Below, in pieces: positions 56,159 through 64,000 of a stretch of 64,000 nt of DNA (position 1 is its first letter; each line of letters opens with the position of its first letter). The notes below the pieces were generated by a model. The model was not told the origin of the DNA. It was given only the letters and a program-made list of their open reading frames with translations, and searched no databases. This DNA comes from Marisediminitalea oceani (GTDB lineage: Bacteria > Pseudomonadota > Gammaproteobacteria > Enterobacterales > Alteromonadaceae): NCBI RefSeq assembly GCF_003731635.1, contig NZ_RCUA01000020.1, positions 1-64,000 of the forward strand. Direction: 5' to 3'. Both the position numbers and the translations under genes were made by a program.

Positions 56159-58072
56159 GTGCGAGGAATGCTAGTTGTAATAGGGGCCGTCCTGCTCGCC
56201 AGTGGGCTTTGGTTTTATGTCACATTGGAGCCAGTTGATAATCCCGCTATTCCTACTGACAGTGCTTCTGGCCAGGTTGCCATTAATTCACTGCCAAAGA
56301 AAAATGCGCTACCCGCTACTCGGGCTGATAATACGCCTGAAGAAACATTTATCCCCACAGCCAACCGATGTGTGCAATTTCGCTACGACTTAAATCGCAC
56401 AAAAAGTATATTTTTCGAACAAGCCGACTTAACCCCTTATCTGGATAAAGGCTATTCCGTTGACGATATTACATTAGCAATAATATCTCTGGATAACCCA
56501 TTAAGGGCTGCAAAGTGGCGGGACACTTACCGCAAACGATTCAGCCCGATTAATCTGGCCAACAAAATCTACGGTGGGCAAATAAAGTCAGACAATAAAG
56601 GTTGGATTAGCAGGAGCCCATTCATGAGCGACGCGCGTACGCGCTGGGTGTTGCAAAAAGCACGTACAGGCGAAGTGCCGGCAGGAACACTCCCTGACGC
56701 ATTACTCCCCGATGATGTCGCGACACTAATACTAAACCAATCCATTGGTAATGACACCATAAAGCAATTTGCGTTAGCCCTGGACGATATCAACGCCTCA
56801 CTGGGAGATGAGCAAGCTCTGGGAATTCTAAATATTCTGGATGCAGCCATCTGGGCTGGCCGCAATGATCTGGCCCGCTGGCTGATGATACAAGGTGTTT
56901 CGTTACAATCAGATCCTTTTATAGGTGGTCCACTGGATTTCGCCCTGGACCGCCTCCATCAATTGGTGGGAATGAAGGGGTCAGGAGGCAAGCCTGAAGA
57001 TGTCATTCGGCAGTTGGCTTTTATTGATTATCTGATCGGACTCGGGCAGCAAGCTACTGTTGCGCCTACTGAAGACGGATATTTTGTTAACAACACCGGG
57101 CGCTCGTCCTACTTTTTTAAACCTGAAGGTGCTTCTTCCATACTGGAACGTTTCGGTTACAACCTGTTCGCCATACCGAAGACAATTCCACCAACCAAAA
57201 CTGCAAAAACAACGCAATTGATGGAGGAGTTATCAGCTCAGCAGCAGGCCTATGTTAGCGACAACGGTTATGCCACAGCCAATGAAAAACAAGCACAATG
57301 TAAAGATTATCGAGCCAATGTAAAACACCATTGGAAACCCAAGTTTATAGACGTAGGTGATTCTGAGGAAACAGATAAAGCGTTGTTTAATCGTGCTCCG
57401 GAGTTAGTCAGTTGCAGGCGTTCCTACCGGAACTTTAAGGATAAAAATGTTGGACGTACGTCAGAATTTCGTCCAGTCATGACTTCAGGTATTAACGGTG
57501 ATTATTCATCAGTCGCATCAGCATTAAATACAGCCCCTGAATGGCTGCCATTGTTCACTCATCGTATGTTGGAACGTTGGCCAAAAAGATATCCTGAATT
57601 AGTGAACATGGGTCTGATCTCCGATGACTTAAATTACCTGTTTTTTGATGACGGTATTACCCGGGGCCTGACTGCTTCTACCCTGCATAAATTAAACGAA
57701 TCAGGATTTGATCTGCATACCTTAGATCGCTACGGTCGCAGCCTGCTTTTTACCGCGATTCAGGCGATGAATCTGGAAGCCCTGACATTCCTGGTAGAGC
57801 AAAACGTGCCTTATTATCAGCCCGATGATGCACCCGATCCGCTCTATCAGGCGCTTTACTTTGTCGCCACTAGAGGACAGGCGCAAAACGCGTATGAAAT
57901 CGTTTCACATCTAATGAGCTATCAGCCCACTATCACCCAGGCACACCTTAACCAGATGCTGTTGCTAAAGCTCAGGTTTCGCCAAACCTATGACAACATC
58001 GTCGATGCTTTCCCTGCATTGGCCAGTGATGAAGATAATGCTGTTTACCCTACAGAAACTTGCGCTTTATGA
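56159..58072 (+). CDS. Membrane-anchored protein of unknown function, ankyrin-like C-terminus
   Basis: A protein of 637 residues from GTG at 56159, chosen because AAGGA lies about 6 nt upstream. An N-terminal membrane anchor or uncleaved signal (about 3-20) is followed by a polar linker, then a long helical, mostly unrecognised region. Near 540-590 an ankyrin-like pair is suggested by LDRYGRSLLFTAIQAMNLEALTFLVEQ. Another such stretch is LDAAIWAGRNDLARWLMIQGV (near 236). Four or more Cys suggest an extracytoplasmic disulfide-bearing domain. Function is unknown. It stands alone with about 245 bp of clear upstream DNA. Confidence 0.7.
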   Translation: MRGMLVVIGAVLLASGLWFYVTLEPVDNPAIPTDSASGQVAINSLPKKNALPATRADNTPEETFIPTANRCVQFRYDLNRTKSIFFEQADLTPYLDKGYSVDDITLAIISLDNPLRAAKWRDTYRKRFSPINLANKIYGGQIKSDNKGWISRSPFMSDARTRWVLQKARTGEVPAGTLPDALLPDDVATLILNQSIGNDTIKQFALALDDINASLGDEQALGILNILDAAIWAGRNDLARWLMIQGVSLQSDPFIGGPLDFALDRLHQLVGMKGSGGKPEDVIRQLAFIDYLIGLGQQATVAPTEDGYFVNNTGRSSYFFKPEGASSILERFGYNLFAIPKTIPPTKTAKTTQLMEELSAQQQAYVSDNGYATANEKQAQCKDYRANVKHHWKPKFIDVGDSEETDKALFNRAPELVSCRRSYRNFKDKNVGRTSEFRPVMTSGINGDYSSVASALNTAPEWLPLFTHRMLERWPKRYPELVNMGLISDDLNYLFFDDGITRGLTASTLHKLNESGFDLHTLDRYGRSLLFTAIQAMNLEALTFLVEQNVPYYQPDDAPDPLYQALYFVATRGQAQNAYEIVSHLMSYQPTITQAHLNQMLLLKLRFRQTYDNIVDAFPALASDEDNAVYPTETCAL

Positions 58073-58197
58073 CTGCTACGCCAATTCGAGTAATTTCAGT
58101 TGAAAACTAACGCGATGTTATGCAGCTAGTCGAATCGCCCTTTTGATTCGCTGCGTCATCCCAATAATACTTGGTATGCAAACTAACAGGTATTTTC

Positions 58198-59205
58198 ATG
58201 ACTGAATCCTTGCCCCTGTCGATTCTCGACCTCGCCCATGTCGCCCAAGGCAGCTCCGTACGCGACGCTCTGCTGCGCAGTCAGGCCATCGCACAAACGG
58301 CTGAGCAAGCCGGCTTTACCCGTTACTGGCTGGCTGAACACCATGGTATGCGGGCTGTGGCCAGTGCCGCAACGGCGGTATTGTTATCAAGTGTGGGCGC
58401 AGTAACCAACCGTATTCGTATTGGCTCAGGTGGCGTCATGCTGCCCAATCATGCGCCACTGGTGATTGCCGAACAATTTGGCACCCTTGCCGAACTTTAT
58501 CCTGACCGGGTAGATTTAGGTTTAGGCCGGGCTCCGGGTACTGATATGGCCACCGCTCGCGCGCTGCGTCGCGATATTCAGGGCGATGCCGAGCGCTACC
58601 CTGAGGATGTCGCTGAGCTTCAGCGACTGCTGGGCACACCTGCAGAAGGCCAAAAGCCTATTGCTGTTCCCGGCGCCGGTACTAATGTGCCTATTTGGTT
58701 ACTCGGTTCCAGCTTATATTCAGCTCAGCTTGCTGCCCACATGGGATTGCCGTTTTCTTTTGCATCGCACTTCGCGCCCGATATGCTCGGCGATGCCATC
58801 AGCATCTACCGGGCAAACTTTAAACCCTCTGCGCAACTGGCCGAACCTTATGTATCGGCGGGTGTAATGGCAATCATCGGCGATAGCGAAGAACATGCAA
58901 AACAGTTGTTTACCTCGGTTCAGCAACAGTTTGCTAACCTGCGTCGTAACGCCAACAAGCCTATGCCACCGCCGGTTGAGGATATTCGCCTTGAATTAAA
59001 CGAGATGGAAATTCATGGTATCAACAGTACATTGCGCTACGCAGTTGTTGGCGATAAGCAAAGTGCCGAGCAGCAGCTTAACCGGTTTGTCGCGGCCACT
59101 GGTGTTGACGAAGTGATATTGTCGTTTCCGATGTTCGATAAGGCGCGAGTACTGTCGGCCATAGCCAGTGTTGGAGAGATGCAGGTAGCCAGGCCTATTA
59201 CTTGA
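58198..59205 (+). CDS. LLM-class flavin-dependent oxidoreductase
   Basis: A 335-residue luciferase-like monooxygenase of the YhbW type, from the ATG at 58198 with AGG 7 nt upstream. Family stretches are [23 protein letters not shown] and [13 protein letters not shown]. It is an FMN-linked TIM-barrel enzyme whose substrate is not evident. It ends tail to tail with an 8-bp overlap with the gene at 59198. Confidence 0.88.
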   Translation: MTESLPLSILDLAHVAQGSSVRDALLRSQAIAQTAEQAGFTRYWLAEHHGMRAVASAATAVLLSSVGAVTNRIRIGSGGVMLPNHAPLVIAEQFGTLAELYPDRVDLGLGRAPGTDMATARALRRDIQGDAERYPEDVAELQRLLGTPAEGQKPIAVPGAGTNVPIWLLGSSLYSAQLAAHMGLPFSFASHFAPDMLGDAISIYRANFKPSAQLAEPYVSAGVMAIIGDSEEHAKQLFTSVQQQFANLRRNANKPMPPPVEDIRLELNEMEIHGINSTLRYAVVGDKQSAEQQLNRFVAATGVDEVILSFPMFDKARVLSAIASVGEMQVARPIT

Positions 59206-59725
59206 GTCCGATGATGGTGTAATCCCCTTTTATCATCAGCTTTACGGTGACGTTATTGGCGCCGTTGTTTTTAAAATACCAGCCATGGGAGCCTGTAAAA
59301 GGAGTGGTGAAGCTACCTTTCATTTCATAGGTGGTGGCTTCGGCATAACTCTCGAAGTAGCCTGAGGTATCGCCCTCCGGTTCACCGTGTAAATCGAAAT
59401 ATAACTCGCCGCCGTAACTCACCCATTCATAGGTGAGTTTGGCATACTGTTGCATGGCTAGTTTGTATTCGACGCCTTTACCCGCTGGTACCGTAAACTC
59501 AACCAGTTCGAATGCACTTTCCCTTGCTGGGTCTGGCGAGACCGGATTAGCAGGTTGCTCCCCTGCCAGCGCAGTTAAACCTAGTGATTTACCAATACCC
59601 GTTGGATCGACGTTATATTCTGCCGGTAAAATAAACAAAATCAGGGTAATAACGGCAATACCAAACGCAGAGAAAAACGCGATAATTAATTGCTTACGGC
59701 TTAACGAATGGGGAACCTGGGACAT
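59198..59725 (-). CDS. Membrane-anchored protein of unknown function
   Basis: A 175-residue protein from the ATG at 59725. A single membrane helix at about 14-34 is followed by a periplasmic beta-rich domain with [18 protein letters not shown] and [13 protein letters not shown], reminiscent of membrane-anchor proteins found next to HupE-type transporters. It lies 10 bp downstream of the HupE/UreJ gene, so the pair is an operon. Function is not known. Confidence 0.72.
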   Translation of the reverse strand: MSQVPHSLSRKQLIIAFFSAFGIAVITLILFILPAEYNVDPTGIGKSLGLTALAGEQPANPVSPDPARESAFELVEFTVPAGKGVEYKLAMQQYAKLTYEWVSYGGELYFDLHGEPEGDTSGYFESYAEATTYEMKGSFTTPFTGSHGWYFKNNGANNVTVKLMIKGDYTIIGLK

Positions 59726-59735
59726 ATTACCTGCC

Positions 59736-60416
59736 TTAACCAATAAAATAGCCGGTGAGTTGATAGCCGATTAACATCATGCCCGCACTCATCAAAAACG
59801 AATTGGTAATAGTTGAAAATTTAACGAATGAGGCCGAGTTTCGCCAGGCATTAATAATTATCAGCATCAGTAATAACGCCATGATCTGACCGATTTCCAC
59901 GCCCAGATTAAATGCCAGTAAATTAAGCCAGAGGCTGTCACCGGAGAGTTCAAATACCTGTAATTTGGTCGCTAATCCAAAACCATGGAATAAACCAAAA
60001 ATCAACACCGCTGCCCGCGTGTCTGGTTGCCGGCCAAAAAACCGTTTAAAACCGCCGAGGTTATCAAACCCTTTATACAACACGGAAAAGCCAATGATGG
60101 CGTCAATTATATAAGCATTCACCTGTATATCGGCCAGCACACCAGTGAGCAGCGTTATACTGTGACCCAGGGTAAACATGGAGATATACAGCAGCACTTC
60201 TCGCCCACGGTATAAAAAGAACAGCACGCCGAACAAAAATAACAGGTGATCATAGCCGGTAAACATATGCTTAGCCCCGATATACATAAAGGGGAAAAAC
60301 TGCAGGCCTTCATTTTGTTGTAAAAACGACTGGGTGCTTTCATCCACACCATGGCCAAATGCAACGGATGGCAATAATAAAAGCGCGGCTAACAACAATT
60401 TCGACAGAATGACCAT
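59736..60416 (-). CDS. HupE/UreJ family membrane protein
   Basis: A 226-residue protein with a signal-like N-terminus ending AFGHGVDE and about six membrane helices. The conserved histidine stretches MFTGYDHLLFLFGV, FTLGHSITLL and IFGLFHGFGLA define the HupE/UreJ_2 family, thought to import nickel or related metals. No hydrogenase or urease genes are near, so the metal is unknown. It is the first gene of a two-gene unit. Confidence 0.85.
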   Translation of the reverse strand: MVILSKLLLAALLLLPSVAFGHGVDESTQSFLQQNEGLQFFPFMYIGAKHMFTGYDHLLFLFGVLFFLYRGREVLLYISMFTLGHSITLLTGVLADIQVNAYIIDAIIGFSVLYKGFDNLGGFKRFFGRQPDTRAAVLIFGLFHGFGLATKLQVFELSGDSLWLNLLAFNLGVEIGQIMALLLMLIIINAWRNSASFVKFSTITNSFLMSAGMMLIGYQLTGYFIG

Positions 60417-60671
60417 ATCAGCTCTAAATGTAAATTAAGCAAATGCTATCACGATAAAAGCATCTTCTCTAAAACCCAAAAGTACAACAACTTTGATACA
60501 ACTTCCCCCATACCGACCAGAAAACTGGAAGGGTAATCCGGCACCAATTGGCCCGATTATGCAGCACGCCCTCGAAACTGTATTGCATAACTCACCGGAA
60601 GCAGTAACCTAACCTCATGTTTTATTTATTAAAACAAACTGATACTGTGTAGCATTACTCTATTGTCAATA

Positions 60672-61379
60672 ATGGTAACAACGGTGTTCAGAGTTTTTAG
60701 CTTAGTAGTGTGTTGCACTGCACTGTTGGCCTGTGCGCATCAGCCAACGGTTTACCTTTACGCAAAATACCTTACCCCGCAAGAACGGGAATCGCTGGAG
60801 GAAGCGTTAGGCAACAAAGAATTTGCCGTGCAATCCAACAACTTTGAATTCCCGACCACCATAGAGCAGAACACCATACTCTATTCTTTAGTATTATCAG
60901 AACCGGCACTGCTCACTCACATTGAGCAGGTCACCAGGGCCAAAGGCTTTGCAATTTCACGCCAACAAGCCATGACAGAAGGGAATCACTGGTATACCAA
61001 AGATTCAGCCGCATTGTTTTTATATTCACTTGAGGGCCCAAAACAGGGTTTACGCAAAGCCGATATTGCCCGCGCTTTTATCACCTCAGGTTGTGATACG
61101 GACATCACGCTGACTTTACAAGACGATGGTACTTACCAGTTCAAGGGGACCATTACTGATACTTTCCAAAAGCAGCATGCCACCGGCACCTGGCTGTTTC
61201 GCCAGCGTCCCTATGTTGAATTGCGAGCAACCGGGGCAGATTACAGTTCTCAGTATTTCGAAGTGAGCAGAGAATATACCCGGGATCAGATAAGTGCCCT
61301 GACCTTTATTCGGCTGACGCCATTGCAATCTTATCTGCTGGACTCAGACTGCACGCTGGAATTTGCACTACGAGAATGA
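60672..61379 (+). CDS. Putative lipoprotein
   Basis: A 235-residue protein from the ATG at 60672; a TTG at 60663 would add three residues. The lipobox LLAC-A ends a hydrophobic signal (about 5-21), so the mature N-terminal Cys is lipidated and followed by A-H, predicting outer-membrane transport. The rest has no recognised domain; GTYQFKGTITDTFQKQHATG suggests a beta sheet, and two further Cys (about 137 and 228) may pair. Function is unknown. Confidence 0.72.
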   Translation: MVTTVFRVFSLVVCCTALLACAHQPTVYLYAKYLTPQERESLEEALGNKEFAVQSNNFEFPTTIEQNTILYSLVLSEPALLTHIEQVTRAKGFAISRQQAMTEGNHWYTKDSAALFLYSLEGPKQGLRKADIARAFITSGCDTDITLTLQDDGTYQFKGTITDTFQKQHATGTWLFRQRPYVELRATGADYSSQYFEVSREYTRDQISALTFIRLTPLQSYLLDSDCTLEFALRE

Positions 61380-61508
61380 CGCTAGTCGTAAAAAGATACA
61401 GGACTGACGGATATGTGTTTGCTTACCTTTGTCCACTTCTGCTTTACTGTGACCTATAGAACACAATAAAACTGCCGGGCCTGGAACCAGGCAGGATCAG
61501 GAAGTGCA

Positions 61509-63827
61509 ATGGCTGATAAGTCTGTTCAGAAATACACCGCCCCCGCCGGTGGCTGGGGTGCATTAAAAAGTGTCACCAAAAGCTGGATTGCCAGCGAAAA
61601 GCCGCTGAAAAACCTGCGCGCTATGCTCAAAACCAATCAGGACCATGGTTTTGATTGCCCGGGCTGTGCCTGGGGTGAATCACCGGAAAATGGCCTGGTT
61701 AAGTTTTGCGAAAACGGCGCTAAAGCGGTTAACTGGGAATCCTCAGGTCGTCAGGTAGGGCCAGCATTTTTTGCGCGTTATACCGTATCTAAACTTTTAG
61801 AGCACAGCGATTACTGGCTGGAAGACCAGGGCCGGTTATCCCACCCCATGCAGTACGATCCGGCAACGGATAAATATACAGAGATTAGCTGGGATGATGC
61901 CTTTGCTTTGATAGCGCAACATCTCAAACAGCTGGCCAGTCCCGATCAGGCTGAATTTTACACCTCCGGGCGTACCAGTAACGAAGCAGCGTACCTGTAT
62001 CAGCTATTTGTACGTGCATTTGGAACCAATAATTTTCCTGACTGCTCCAATATGTGTCACGAAGCCAGTGGCCATGCCATGAAACAGTCGGTGGGCGTAG
62101 GCAAAGGCACCGTGGTATTCGACGACTTTGCCAAAGCCGATGCGATATTTGTATTGGGCCAGAACCCGGGCACCAATCATCCTCGTATGCTTGAACCGTT
62201 ACGGGAGGCCGTTGAACGAGGCGCTCAGGTGGTTTGCTTTAATCCGCTGAAAGAGCGCGGTCTGGAACGTTTTCAGCATCCGCAACATCCGCTGGAAATG
62301 CTAACCAATGGCGATGCCCCCACTAACACAGCGTATTTCCGCCCGGCCTTAGGCGGCGATATGGCGGTCATGCGCGGGATTGCCAAATGCCTTTTGGAAT
62401 GGGAAAGAGAAGCCCAGGCCAATAACCGTCCGGCGATATTTGATAACGATTTTATTGCCCGCCATACCAACGGCATTGATGATTATCTGGCTCTGGTTGA
62501 TGCCACTTCCTGGCAAGACATTGTTGAACAGTCTGGGCTCAGCAAAGACGATATTTACCTGGCGGCCAGTATGTATTGCCGGGCTGACCGGGTGATTATG
62601 TGCTGGGCTATGGGGATCACTCAGCATAAGCACTCGGTTGCTATCATCCAGGAAATTATTAACGTCCAACTCTTGCGCGGCAATGTGGGTAAACCGGGTG
62701 CCGGCTTATCGCCGGTACGAGGCCACAGTAATGTGCAGGGCGACAGAACCATGGGTATTGATGAAAAGCCACCGCAATGGTTGCTCGATGCCCTGGAGGA
62801 ACGCTTTAACTTTTCAGTCCCCCGTGAGCCAGGCCACAACGTGGTTCAGGCTATTCAGGCCATGGAACAGGGGCGCGCCAAAGTCTTTATTGGCATGGGC
62901 GGCAACTTTGCTCAGGCCACCCCGGACACACCGCGTACTCATGCAGCGCTTAAGCAATGCGACCTTACGGTACACATCAGCACCAAACTCAATCGCTCAC
63001 ATTTAATTACTGGTAAGGCCGCACTTATTTTGCCTTGCCTGGGTCGCACCGAAGCGGATATTCAGGGCGGCCAGCCCCAGGGCGTGACGGTAGAAGATAC
63101 CTTTTCGATGGTACATATTTCCTACGGGCAACTGCCGCCGGGTTCAGCGCTGTTACGTTCAGAGCCAGCTATTGTGGCCGGTATGGCTAAAGCTGTGCTG
63201 GGCAATCACCCGGTAGACTGGGACGCGCTGATTAACGATTACAGCCGCATCCGCGAGTTGATTGCCGATACGATCCCCGGCTTTACCGGCTTTAACGAGA
63301 AGTTAACCCAACCGGGCGGATTTCACTTACCTAACCCGGCATCTGAGAGAACGTGGCGCACGGCCGACCAGAAAGCCGGGTTTGCTGCCAATCCATTACC
63401 CGGGCAGCTGCTCTCTGCACAATTACCTGCCGGAGAAACGCCGGATCTTATTTTGCAAACATTGCGCTCCCACGATCAGTACAACACCACGGTCTATGGC
63501 CTGGATGACCGCTATCGGGGCGTATTTGGCCAGCGCTATGTGGTGTTCGTTAATCCGAAGGACATTAACCGGCTGGGCTTTAGCGAAGGCAATAAGGTCG
63601 ACATGATTTCCCTGTGGCATGATGGCAGAGAACGTCGCGTGGAAGGTTTCACCCTGGTGGCTTACGATATTCCTCAGGGACAGGCCGCGGCTTATTTTCC
63701 GGAAGCCAACGGTCTGGTACCACTGGAGAGTTATGGCGATGAGTCATTCACGCCCACTTCCAAATACATTGCTATTAAACTGATAAAAGCACAGCCTGAT
63801 AACCGCATCCCGGTTTCTCAAAACTAG
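61509..63827 (+). CDS. FdhF/YdeP-type molybdopterin oxidoreductase
   Basis: A 772-residue cytoplasmic protein of the formate-dehydrogenase-H-like YdeP branch. The N-terminus has CPGCAWGES (near 51-59) rather than the full Cys set for a 4Fe-4S cluster. The molybdopterin domain includes TSGRTSNEAAYLYQ and DCSNMCHEASGH, where a Cys could ligate Mo, plus GQNPGTNHPRM. A C-terminal molydopterin-binding domain starts near 640 (LRSHDQYNTTVYG). E. coli YdeP is linked to acid resistance; the true substrate is unknown. AGGAAG precedes the ATG. fdhD, encoding the sulfur-insertion factor, faces it downstream. Confidence 0.88.
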   Translation: MADKSVQKYTAPAGGWGALKSVTKSWIASEKPLKNLRAMLKTNQDHGFDCPGCAWGESPENGLVKFCENGAKAVNWESSGRQVGPAFFARYTVSKLLEHSDYWLEDQGRLSHPMQYDPATDKYTEISWDDAFALIAQHLKQLASPDQAEFYTSGRTSNEAAYLYQLFVRAFGTNNFPDCSNMCHEASGHAMKQSVGVGKGTVVFDDFAKADAIFVLGQNPGTNHPRMLEPLREAVERGAQVVCFNPLKERGLERFQHPQHPLEMLTNGDAPTNTAYFRPALGGDMAVMRGIAKCLLEWEREAQANNRPAIFDNDFIARHTNGIDDYLALVDATSWQDIVEQSGLSKDDIYLAASMYCRADRVIMCWAMGITQHKHSVAIIQEIINVQLLRGNVGKPGAGLSPVRGHSNVQGDRTMGIDEKPPQWLLDALEERFNFSVPREPGHNVVQAIQAMEQGRAKVFIGMGGNFAQATPDTPRTHAALKQCDLTVHISTKLNRSHLITGKAALILPCLGRTEADIQGGQPQGVTVEDTFSMVHISYGQLPPGSALLRSEPAIVAGMAKAVLGNHPVDWDALINDYSRIRELIADTIPGFTGFNEKLTQPGGFHLPNPASERTWRTADQKAGFAANPLPGQLLSAQLPAGETPDLILQTLRSHDQYNTTVYGLDDRYRGVFGQRYVVFVNPKDINRLGFSEGNKVDMISLWHDGRERRVEGFTLVAYDIPQGQAAAYFPEANGLVPLESYGDESFTPTSKYIAIKLIKAQPDNRIPVSQN

Positions 63828-63848
63828 CCTGCATTACCGGCTACTGAG

Positions 63849-64000
63849 CTAGCTATGGTACACCCTGGGGGCGCTGTGGTGGGGTAAGTGGATTAAGTTA
63901 AGCTGATACCGTTTAGCCCACTCCACAGCCATAGTCGTAGGGGCAGATAAGGTAACCAGGGTTGGCAGACCAACACGAATAGCCTTTTGCACCAACTCCA
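63849..64000 (-). CDS. fdhD: Formate dehydrogenase accessory sulfurtransferase FdhD, 3' end
   Basis: The last 49 codons and the stop of a minus-strand gene that continues beyond the right edge. The fragment reads ELVQKAIRVGLPTLVTLSAP, then TTMAVEWAKRYQLNLI, the C-terminus of FdhD, including the conserved S-A-P-T-T-M-A-V-E stretch. FdhD passes sulfur from IscS to the molybdenum cofactor of formate dehydrogenases. It converges on the YdeP-type gene with only about 20 bp between them. Confidence 0.85.
   Translation of the reverse strand, partial: ELVQKAIRVGLPTLVTLSAPTTMAVEWAKRYQLNLIHLPHHSAPRVYHS

Noticed and set aside
58121-58154. Terminator after the ankyrin-like gene
   Set aside because: GCAGC and CGAATC pair with downstream partners, but there is no T-run on either side and the stem is interrupted.

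Overview
The window looks like chromosome from a marine gammaproteobacterium of the Alteromonadaceae type (Alteromonas and relatives). The reasons are the gene order map / rpsB-tsf-pyrH-frr-uppS-cdsA-dxr-rseP-bamA-skp / fabZ-lpxA-lpxB-rnhB-dnaE-accA-tilS, the purL/mltF-like divergent pair, and the yqcA-truC-yqcC block beside a CsrB-type RNA. This placement rests on recognised families and synteny, not on a database search.

Region by region. (1) 1-3.8 kb is accessory DNA: two gene cassettes in integron layout, separated by an attC-like hairpin site, then AT-rich DNA with repeated 20-bp palindromes, an orphan gene and a P4-type tyrosine integrase that faces the conserved chromosome. (2) 3.8-16.5 kb holds smrA, a tiny membrane protein, purL, a MltF-like protein that has lost its lytic active site, tadA, a PspB-like protein, a lone prepilin, a Kef-type antiporter, a diguanylate cyclase and tilS. 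(3) 16.6-39.6 kb is core: fatty acid and lipid A synthesis, DNA polymerase III alpha, outer-membrane assembly, isoprenoid and phospholipid synthesis, translation factors, then the divergent map-glnD-dapD set. lpxD is absent from its customary slot between skp and fabZ; a terminator sits there instead. (4) 39.6-45.7 kb carries an acyltransferase, a Sel1-repeat protein, a small MscS channel, yqcA-truC-yqcC, and DUF3549/DUF3301 genes.

(5) 45.7-49.4 kb is the most striking part. Two diverged, same-strand copies of a roughly 490-nt GGA-rich RNA (CsrB type, the sponge of the post-transcriptional regulator CsrA) flank a secreted sulfatase gene that carries a single-base frameshift in its catalytic signature. 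Each RNA ends in a strong terminator and has an upstream palindrome matching the UvrY/GacA response-regulator box (perfect for copy 2, one mismatch for copy 1).

(6) 49.4-61.4 kb is an accessory set of redox and carbonyl-stress type enzymes (two SDRs, two DJ-1/PfpI proteins, PhzF-like, LLM flavoprotein, cytochrome b561), with an Lrp regulator, a ribbon-helix-helix protein, a nucleotidyltransferase, a HupE-like transporter and several proteins of unknown role. (7) 61.5-64 kb has a YdeP-type molybdopterin oxidoreductase facing the 3' end of fdhD, which runs off the window. No rRNA, tRNA or CRISPR array was seen.
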